Origin: Chloroflexota bacterium
GTDB taxonomy: Bacteria; Chloroflexota; Dehalococcoidia; Tepidiformales; Tepidiformaceae
DNA: 11,017 nt
Reading direction: 5' to 3'
NCBI GenBank assembly: GCA_963169135.1
Contig: CAUJEQ010000202.1
Location: 1 to 11,017, forward strand
Shown here: piece by piece, positions 6,514 through 11,017 of the stretch
Numbering within the stretch: the stretch's first letter is position 1
Layout: each line of letters starts with the position of its first letter
Notes under the pieces: model-generated
The model's database searches: none
The model's input: only the letters and a program-made list of their open reading frames with translations
Told to the model about the DNA's origin: nothing
Position numbers and translations under genes: made by a program

Positions 6514-7637
6514 GCCGTACCCCGCGAGAGCCGGTAAAGTAATGCGAGCGCATCGCGCGCCCCCACAGCGTGTTCGCCCTCGCCGCTGGCCGCCGCCGCC
6601 AGTTCCTCCGCTGCCAACTCTGCGAAGCCGGCCAGACCGAGGTCCGAGAAGTCCGTTTCTTCCGCCAGCAACACGAGGTCTGTGTGGCGCTCCCACTGTT
6701 CAATTGCCGCGAACATTTCCGCATGGTGGGCGAGCGCGTCGTCCAGTTCGGCCCGCCCCGCCAGGTTCAGCGTCCCAACGAATGAGAGCTTCAGAATTGT
6801 TCGCTCCTTGTTGAGCAACCCGTCCAGCCATGTCCGCACCCGTGCGATGTCGCTCCGCCCGGCGAGCTCGAACGGCTGGCGCACGAACCTCCACGTGGAA
6901 GTTCTCACGGCCTGCACCTCGCAGGAGGACTCGCCCGCATCGATCACCAGCACCCAGCCCGGGTCATCCTCGTCATAGTCGGTCGGCTCGGGGGCTCCCG
7001 AATACCAGATTCGCCCGCTGCTTCCCGCCGCCGTGCGCGAATGCCGGTCGCCCAGGGCGATGTACTGGACTGTGCCAGCTCCAATCGCGGCTTCGGCTTG
7101 CGCCACGTCGATGAGCGTCCCGGTCTCCATGTCGGGCACCAGCGTGTTCGCCGCCCCGTGCCCCACGATGATTCGCGTCCCCCGGAGTTCTCGCGCCCGC
7201 TGGAGCGCCGCGCCCACCGGCTCGGCGGTCATGCGCTTCGCGAGCCACGGCGCTCCGATGACGGTCACTCCCGGCTCCACCTGCACCGGCTCTTCGCCCA
7301 GCACGTACACGTTGGGCGGCCGGTTCTCGCCGAACATCCGCGACGCGTACACGGAGCCGGCGTCCAGCGGGTCGTGATTCCCCGGCAGCAGGTAGAAGTC
7401 GACCTTCGCCTCCCGCATCGCCCCGAGGGCTCGCAACACGACGCTGCGGTCGACCATGTTCGACTCGAATACGTCGCCTGCGACTACGACAAAGCGGCAG
7501 TCGTGCTCAGCCGCGATGCGCCCAACGGTGCGGATCGCGTCGATCCTTGCCGCGCCAAATCGCGCCTGCGCTTCCGGCCGCAGGAAGTGCCGGGTCATCC
7601 CGAGTTGCCAGTCGGACGTGTGGAGGAATCGCACCAT
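6510..7637 (-). CDS. SbcD/Mre11-like metallophosphoesterase (DNA repair exonuclease family)
   Basis: This is the probable Mn-dependent DNA nuclease of an Mre11/Rad50-type complex, 375 residues. Calcineurin-like motifs in order: HTSDWQLG with Asp9 (6-13), GDVFE with Asp55 (54-58), GNHD with Asn87 and His88 (86-89), VGHG with His160 (158-161) and ALGDRHS with His199 (194-200). Two usual ligands differ: the motif I DxH is DxQ (Gln11), and the motif V GHxH is GDRH (Asp197). The rest of the site is intact and the fold motifs are well kept, so this looks like a subfamily trait rather than decay. The C-terminal 150 residues probably form the ATPase-binding and capping region. It is first in a two-gene operon and overlaps the ATPase gene by ATGA. 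ATG 7637 is used; the next codon, GTG 7634, would also give a sensible start. No good Shine-Dalgarno is visible. Confidence 0.9.
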   Translation of the reverse strand: MVRFLHTSDWQLGMTRHFLRPEAQARFGAARIDAIRTVGRIAAEHDCRFVVVAGDVFESNMVDRSVVLRALGAMREAKVDFYLLPGNHDPLDAGSVYASRMFGENRPPNVYVLGEEPVQVEPGVTVIGAPWLAKRMTAEPVGAALQRARELRGTRIIVGHGAANTLVPDMETGTLIDVAQAEAAIGAGTVQYIALGDRHSRTAAGSSGRIWYSGAPEPTDYDEDDPGWVLVIDAGESSCEVQAVRTSTWRFVRQPFELAGRSDIARVRTWLDGLLNKERTILKLSFVGTLNLAGRAELDDALAHHAEMFAAIEQWERHTDLVLLAEETDFSDLGLAGFAELAAEELAAAASGEGEHAVGARDALALLYRLSRGTA

Positions 7638-7661
7638 CTGGGCGAGAGGCTACCAGAACAT

Positions 7662-7677
7662 GCGTGCGCCCGCACGC
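7662..7677. promoter_or_regulatory. Short perfect inverted repeat in the divergent intergenic region
   Basis: GCGTGCG and CGCACGC form a perfect 7-bp inverted repeat with 2 bases between (16 bp in all). It sits 25 bases upstream of the nuclease start, in the 120-bp gap between the leftward nuclease operon and the rightward small gene. It may be an operator for one or both directions, or a small hairpin with a GCCC loop. I see no convincing -35/-10 pair in this gap. GC-only repeats of this size are not rare in such DNA. Confidence 0.3.
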
Positions 7678-7757
7678 GAAATGATTAGGCAACCTTAGCC
7701 GTTACTTCTGGCCCGCCCGCTCGTTGTCCATGCAAACCGGAATGGAGGCCCCATCCC

Positions 7758-7970
7758 ATGCTCCAGGACCCCATCTTGATGTACGAAGACGCCCGCCGCA
7801 GACACCACGAGCAACTGGTTGTCAGTGCCCGTCGCAAGGCGCTCCGGGAGCAATACCCCGATTCCGGCCTCCGTGGCCAGCTGGCGGCTGCGCTGCGGCG
7901 CGCCGCGGATGCGGTCGATGGGCGCCAGGGCTCCGCGTGGTGCCCGCCGCACCGGGTTGAGGACATGTAA
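7758..7970 (+). CDS. Small hypothetical protein, 70 residues
   Basis: I do not recognise a named family. The product is a short, charged, Arg-rich and probably helical cytoplasmic protein: YEDARRRHHEQLVVSARRKA (9-28) looks like one long helix and GLRGQLAAALRRAADAVD (37-54) a second, followed by a loose tail. There is no signal peptide, membrane segment or cysteine pair; one Cys is present at residue 62. The case for a real gene is the GGAGG centred 11 bases before the ATG (9-base spacing), the even soluble-protein composition, and a position that fills a gap between divergent neighbours. It starts 121 bp from the nuclease gene on the other strand and ends 190 bp before the regulator gene. An overlapping minus-strand frame is also open here, but it looks like a shadow with no comparable ribosome-binding site. 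Confidence 0.55.
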   Translation: MLQDPILMYEDARRRHHEQLVVSARRKALREQYPDSGLRGQLAAALRRAADAVDGRQGSAWCPPHRVEDM

Positions 7971-8095
7971 GGAGCCTGTCCCGCTGCGCTCTTCTCTCCG
8001 GGCGCATTTCGCGAAGTTCTCCGACGAAACTCACGAATCCGGCCCCAGGGGGCCCGTCACCTCCGCACTCATTAGCGCGGCGGACGTGCCGAAAC

Positions 8096-8101
8096 CATAA
8101 T
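8096..8101 (+). promoter_or_regulatory. Possible -10 element for the SufR-like regulator gene
   Basis: CATAAT differs from TATAAT in one base and stands out in this GC-rich gap. A -35 is weak: TTAGCG at 8072-8077 gives an 18-base spacer but matches poorly. Transcription would start near 8108, inside the dyad at 8103-8125, leaving a leader of about 50 bases before the ATG at 8161. A poor -35 with an operator at the start site would fit an activated or autoregulated promoter, but this is inference. Confidence 0.35.
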
Positions 8102-8102
8102 G

Positions 8103-8125
8103 GACAGGGGCTCCGGCCCCATGTC
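8103..8125 (+). promoter_or_regulatory. Dyad/stem-loop in front of the SufR-like regulator gene, candidate operator or leader hairpin
   Basis: As DNA it is a 23-bp imperfect dyad with ends GACA and TGTC and an inner GGG/CCC. As RNA, GACAGGGGC pairs with GCCCC plus TGTC, giving a 9-bp stem with one bulged A. It is closed by a C(UCCG)G loop, which belongs to the very stable UNCG tetraloop class. It lies just after a possible -10 and 35 bases before the regulator start. No T-tract follows on either strand, so an intrinsic terminator is unlikely. The intervening 190-bp gap (7971-8160) holds nothing else I can support. Confidence 0.4.
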
Positions 8126-8160
8126 TCCAAAGTACTATTCCGGGGGCATCGGGAAGGATC

Positions 8161-8835
8161 ATGCCGTCGCCCATCGCTCTGGACCTCTTGCCCCCGACTC
8201 GCCGCCTCCTGCTCCTGGGCATAAAGGAACGTGGCGAGGCGACGGCGGAGCAACTCGCGCGCGCGAGCTACCTTTCCATTGCCGCCGTCCGCATGCACCT
8301 CTACTCGCTCGAATCCGATGGCTTCGTCAAGCACTCGCGCCGCCGCGACGGCCCGGGGCGCCCGACACACGTGTTTTGCCTCACGCCAACGGGCGAGGAG
8401 TTGTTCCCGCAGGGTTACGCCGCCATCGCCCTGGCGCTGCTGGCCGCCATCGACAGCCATCCAGAGTGCAAGACCCAGGTCTTCGACGTTCTGGAGCAGA
8501 TACAGCAGAGCCAGGCCCTTGCCGGCGTCTCGGCAGCCACGTTCGAAGGCCGCGTTGAGAAGCTTGCCAGCCTTCAGGAGCGCCAGGGCTTCTTCCCTCT
8601 CTGGGAAGTGACCAGCGAGAGCGACTGGAAGGTGACTCTGCGCCACTGCCCTTTCATCCGTGTCGCGAGAGAACATCCGGAGTTCTGCGAGATCGAACGG
8701 AGGGTCATCGAGACGACCATTGCGCACGGCACCGTTCAGTCGATGGGCTCGCGCGTCGGTGGCGCACCCACTTGCGCCTTCCGGGTCGTCCCCGGCCACG
8801 AACCGGAACAGGGCTCCGAAGCAGCCGGCGAATAG
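8161..8835 (+). CDS. SufR-like winged-helix transcriptional regulator with iron-sulfur cysteine motif
   Basis: This is a predicted DNA-binding sensor of 224 residues. The N-terminal winged helix runs from about residue 10 to 85: a recognition region around LSIAAVRMHLYSLESDG (38-54), and a wing with GPGRPTHVFCLTPTGEELFP (64-83) that is typical of SufR relatives. The C-terminal half holds Cys163, Cys176, Gly190 and Cys205, spaced 12, 13 and 14 residues apart. This is the spacing of the SufR cluster motif CX12CX13CX14C, with Gly at the third place. The codon there is GGC, one base from the Cys codon TGC. The cluster could still bind through three Cys and another ligand, or bind differently. SufR proteins usually repress Fe-S assembly operons, but no suf gene is in view; the next genes are a flavin monooxygenase and a hydrolase. 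AAGGA is only 2 bases before the ATG, an unusually tight spacing, yet no other start is available. Confidence 0.85.
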   Translation: MPSPIALDLLPPTRRLLLLGIKERGEATAEQLARASYLSIAAVRMHLYSLESDGFVKHSRRRDGPGRPTHVFCLTPTGEELFPQGYAAIALALLAAIDSHPECKTQVFDVLEQIQQSQALAGVSAATFEGRVEKLASLQERQGFFPLWEVTSESDWKVTLRHCPFIRVAREHPEFCEIERRVIETTIAHGTVQSMGSRVGGAPTCAFRVVPGHEPEQGSEAAGE

Positions 8836-8875
8836 CCGGTCGAGCCACGACCAATCGGCGCATCATGGTGGTGTC

Positions 8876-8904
8876 TTTCCATGCTCATACGGCTGTGCAA
8901 TCAT
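8876..8904 (+). promoter_or_regulatory. Weak candidate promoter for the flavin monooxygenase gene
   Basis: In the 106-bp gap after the regulator, TTTCCA (8876-8881) and AATCAT (8899-8904) lie 17 bases apart, each matching the sigma70 consensus at about four of six positions. This is the most AT-rich part of the gap and would start transcription near 8911, some 30 bases before the GTG. Co-transcription with the regulator is equally possible. Confidence 0.25.
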
Positions 8905-8941
8905 TTAGCGCCACGCGAAAGACCGCGTCCCGGAGGCCCGA

Positions 8942-10186
8942 GTGAAGTTCCACTGGTTCAACCTCATGCCCTATCCCTACCTCCCGGAGGACTTCCGCCA
9001 GAACCACCGCAGCGTCTGGGTCGATGTCGACTCCCGCCTGTACGACCCGGTGAGGGGCCACCAGGTCTACAACGACTACCTCGATCTCCTGGAGTTCGCC
9101 GCCGAACTCGGGTTCGACGGAGTCGGGGTAAACGAGCATCACGCGAATGCCTATGGGCTCATGCCCTCGCCCGCCATCATGGCGGCCACGCTCGCGCGCC
9201 GGACGAAAGACGTCAGCATCGTCCTCCTCGGTCAGTCGATTGCCCTCTACAACCCCCCGACCCGCGTTGCCGAAGAAATGGCGATGCTCGACGTCATTTC
9301 CGGCGGCCGCCTCATCGCGGGCTTCCCGGTCGGCACGTCGATGGACACGAACTACGCCTTCGGTTCGAACCCGGCCACGCTTCGCGAACGCTACGCGGAG
9401 AATCACGACCTCATCATCCGCGCCTGGACTGACCCGGATGTCTTCGCCTGGAACGGGAAGTTCAACAAGCTCCGCTACGTGAACGTCTGGCCGCGCCCCA
9501 TCCAGAAACCCCACCCGCCCATCTGGATCCCCGGCGGGGGTTCCGTCGAAACGTGGGACTTCTGCGCGGAGAAGGAATACAACTACAGCTACTTGAGCTT
9601 CAGCGGCTTCAAGCGCGGCGCTCAGCTCATGACCGGCTTCTGGGACCGGATCGAGGCCCTCGGCAAGCCGTTCAACCCCTACCAGGGCTCCTTCGCCCAG
9701 CAGATCATCGTCGCCGAAAGCGATGCGGAGGCCGAAGAAAGCTACTTCCAGCACGCTCGCTACTTCTTCGAACGCTGTCTGCACGTCTATCCCGGTTTCG
9801 CCGACGCTCCGGGCTACCGCACCGAGGCAACGATTCGCGCCGGTCTCAAGTCGCAGGTCGGCGGCGTCAGCTCCGGCGGCGCCGTCGGCAAGTCCTACCG
9901 CCAGTGCGTCGACGAGGGCTTCCTCGTTTCCGGCGATCCGAAACAGGTCACCGAGCAGATGGAGCATCTCATCACTTCGCTCAAAGTCGGCCACGTCTTC
10001 TGCCTCATGCACATCGGCGACATGCCGCGGGACAGGTGCGAGAAGAGCACTCGCCTCTTTGCCGAACGGGTCATGCCGAAACTCCGGCACCTCTGGGACG
10101 GGTACGAAGACCACTGGTCGCCAAAACCGCTCCATGCCGGCTTGATGGCATCGCCGCGGTCCATCAACGAAATCGTGAAGGCCTGA
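8942..10186 (+). CDS. Luciferase-like (LLM class) flavin-dependent monooxygenase
   Basis: This is a predicted TIM-barrel oxygenase of 414 residues that uses reduced FMN (or F420, less likely) and O2 to oxidise an organic substrate. Family landmarks: GFDGVGVNEHHANAYGLMPS (57-76), SIVLLGQSIALYNPPTRVAE (92-111), then EMAMLDVISGGRLIAGFPVG (112-131), and the barrel-end stretch around NVWPRPIQKPHPPIWIPGGG (181-200). The DP...V..M region near 332-340 is the usual C-terminal helix of the family. The GTG at 8942 is chosen because GGAGG lies 5 bases upstream and the protein starts directly with the first beta strand (MKFHWFNLMPY). It is followed 11 bp later by an alpha/beta hydrolase in the same direction, and preceded by the SufR-like regulator. 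A flavin reductase is not in view. The substrate cannot be told; ketone or heterocycle oxygenation with ester or lactone hydrolysis after it is a reasonable model. Confidence 0.92.
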   Translation: MKFHWFNLMPYPYLPEDFRQNHRSVWVDVDSRLYDPVRGHQVYNDYLDLLEFAAELGFDGVGVNEHHANAYGLMPSPAIMAATLARRTKDVSIVLLGQSIALYNPPTRVAEEMAMLDVISGGRLIAGFPVGTSMDTNYAFGSNPATLRERYAENHDLIIRAWTDPDVFAWNGKFNKLRYVNVWPRPIQKPHPPIWIPGGGSVETWDFCAEKEYNYSYLSFSGFKRGAQLMTGFWDRIEALGKPFNPYQGSFAQQIIVAESDAEAEESYFQHARYFFERCLHVYPGFADAPGYRTEATIRAGLKSQVGGVSSGGAVGKSYRQCVDEGFLVSGDPKQVTEQMEHLITSLKVGHVFCLMHIGDMPRDRCEKSTRLFAERVMPKLRHLWDGYEDHWSPKPLHAGLMASPRSINEIVKA

Positions 10187-10197
10187 GGGACATCGCC

Positions 10198-10977
10198 ATG
10201 GATCAACTGACCGCAGTCCTTCGTCCCGGCAAGTCTCCCGTGCACTACTTCCGCGGCGGTGCTGGCGCCCCCCTGCTCTACCTGCACCACATCGCCGGTC
10301 TCCAGGGCTGGGAACCGGCTATTGGCGAACTCGCCACGCGCTTCGATGTCATCGCCCCATACCATCCCGGCTGGGGGCCCTCCGAGGGCATCGACGAGGT
10401 AGACGACGGCCTCGACCTCGTCCTGCACTACATCGACTTCCTTGACCACCTCGGTCTCGAACAGGTCCACGTGCTCGGCCATTCCATCGGCGCATGGATC
10501 GCCGCTGAGATCGCGGCCATCCGTCCCGACCGCGTCAAGAAGCTCGTCCTCGCGAACCCGGTCGGCATCTGGGAAGAATCGATCGGAGGCCAAGACCCCT
10601 TCGCCCAGCACCCCATGCGCGCCACGGAGGTCCTCTTCGCCGACCCGGCTCGCCGCGAGAACCTCACCCTCCGCGACGGGACCATCGACGTGCTCGAGAA
10701 CTACGTCCAGGAGATGAAGGACCTGAAGGCTGCGGCGAAGTTCCTGTGGCCCCTGCCGGATACGGGCGTCATCAAGCGGCTCCCGCGCATCAAAGCCCAC
10801 ACCATCGTGGTCACTGGGGCGGGGGACCGCTTCGTGCCGCCGGCCTACGGTCAGGTCTGGAGGAATCAGCTCGAATGGGCCGAAGCCAAGACGATCCTCG
10901 ATGCGGGCCACCTGGCCAACCTCGAACAGCCGAACCGCTTCGCCACCATCGCCGGAAGCTGGTTCATGGCCCCTTGA
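10198..10977 (+). CDS. Alpha/beta-fold hydrolase
   Basis: This is a predicted cytoplasmic serine hydrolase of 259 residues. Seen: an oxyanion-hole region LLYLHHIAGLQGWEP (26-40), a nucleophile elbow GHSIGAW with Ser96 (94-100), the acid Asp210 in VVTGAGDRFVPP (204-215) and the base His238 in LDAGHLANLEQP (234-245). The triad is complete and the cap region (about 122-195) is of ordinary size. The ATG at 10198 has GAGGGA 7 bases upstream and lies 11 bp after the monooxygenase stop, so the two are almost certainly one transcript. The frame is open for another 215 codons upstream, but that part is a shadow of the monooxygenase gene. It could hydrolyse an ester, lactone or enol-type product of the oxygenase; dehalogenase or C-C hydrolase activity cannot be excluded. 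There are 40 bases after the stop with no visible gene or clear terminator. Confidence 0.92.
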   Translation: MDQLTAVLRPGKSPVHYFRGGAGAPLLYLHHIAGLQGWEPAIGELATRFDVIAPYHPGWGPSEGIDEVDDGLDLVLHYIDFLDHLGLEQVHVLGHSIGAWIAAEIAAIRPDRVKKLVLANPVGIWEESIGGQDPFAQHPMRATEVLFADPARRENLTLRDGTIDVLENYVQEMKDLKAAAKFLWPLPDTGVIKRLPRIKAHTIVVTGAGDRFVPPAYGQVWRNQLEWAEAKTILDAGHLANLEQPNRFATIAGSWFMAP

Positions 10978-11017
10978 GGCTCCCGCTGCCGCGCTGGCGC
11001 CCAGTTCCGCTACCCTG

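Noticed and set aside
6514..6696. 61-codon upstream extension of the coiled-coil ATPase
   Set aside because: It is Gly/Arg-rich and lies inside the nuclease gene in another frame. The ATGA overlap start at 6513 begins the conserved N-terminus.
7684..7700. TTAGG...CCTTAG sequence resembling a DtxR/IdeR iron box
   Set aside because: The halves do not form a proper inverted repeat and match the known box only in part.
8041..8054. GGCCCC/GGGGCC inverted repeat as a terminator of the small gene
   Set aside because: The loop would be only 2 bases and no T-tract follows; likely GC-rich chance pairing.
7822..8799. Minus-strand open frame of 325 codons across the regulator and small gene
   Set aside because: No recognisable domain and no ribosome-binding site. 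The regulator on the plus strand is supported by winged-helix and cysteine motifs.
8825..8839. CCGGC/GCCGG stem across the regulator stop codon
   Set aside because: Only 5 bp with no T-tract; too weak to call a terminator.
8885..10135. Minus-strand open frame of 416 codons opposite the monooxygenase
   Set aside because: Long antisense frames are common opposite GC-rich genes. The plus strand has a complete LLM family protein with a good start.
9553..10197. 215-codon upstream extension of the hydrolase
   Set aside because: It is Arg-rich shadow sequence within the monooxygenase gene. The ATG at 10198 has its own ribosome-binding site.
9895..10911. Minus-strand open frame of 338 codons opposite the monooxygenase end and hydrolase
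   Set aside because: A shadow: the plus strand encodes a complete catalytic triad hydrolase.
1..11017. CRISPR arrays, tRNA or rRNA genes, insertion sequences, attachment sites
   Set aside because: No regularly spaced repeats, tRNA-like folds, transposase or integrase motifs, or terminal inverted repeats were seen on reading both strands by eye.

Overview
The window is GC-rich, gene-dense bacterial chromosome with short intergenic gaps and Shine-Dalgarno-led genes. It contains no rRNA, tRNA, CRISPR array, transposase, integrase or phage gene that I can recognise. The gene set would fit a free-living aerobe of Chloroflexota or Actinobacteria type: an ACAD10/11-like acyl-CoA dehydrogenase, a three-part zinc/manganese ABC importer, an Mre11/Rad50-like pair, a SufR-like regulator, and a luciferase-like flavin monooxygenase paired with an alpha/beta hydrolase. 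This taxonomic reading is an inference from gene content and composition only.

Left block, minus strand, transcribed right to left. At the left edge (1-921) is the N-terminal three quarters of an acyl-CoA dehydrogenase whose C-terminus lies outside the window. To its right is a compact metal-uptake operon. The lipoprotein substrate-binding protein (2697-3659) is read first, then the ATPase (1900-2628), then the permease (1007-1903), with an ATGA overlap between the last two. In front of the binding-protein gene lies a well-formed sigma70-type promoter. It is covered by two inverted copies of a Fur-family-like 7-1-7 box, which makes a strong candidate for a zinc- or manganese-responsive operator.

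Centre, minus strand. A two-gene operon encodes an SbcD/Mre11-like metallophosphoesterase (6510-7637) followed, with an ATGA overlap, by an SbcC/Rad50/YhaN-like coiled-coil ATPase (3736-6513). Both partners are non-canonical. The nuclease has Gln and Asp in place of two usual metal-binding histidines, and the ATPase has a beta-rich hinge with no CxxC zinc hook.

Right block, plus strand. After a divergent gap come a small unknown protein (7758-7970), a SufR-like winged-helix regulator (8161-8835), a luciferase-like flavin monooxygenase (8942-10186) and an alpha/beta hydrolase (10198-10977). The regulator keeps three of the four SufR cluster cysteines at exact spacing and has Gly at the third. 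The last two genes are 11 bp apart and probably form one oxidise-then-hydrolyse module. The regulator is their nearest candidate controller, but that link rests on position alone. The final 40 bases hold no recognisable gene.

I found no clearly undescribed multi-gene system. The best leads are the metal-responsive promoter/operator, the three-cysteine SufR-like regulator with its candidate operator and neighbouring enzymes, and the atypical Mre11/Rad50-like pair.
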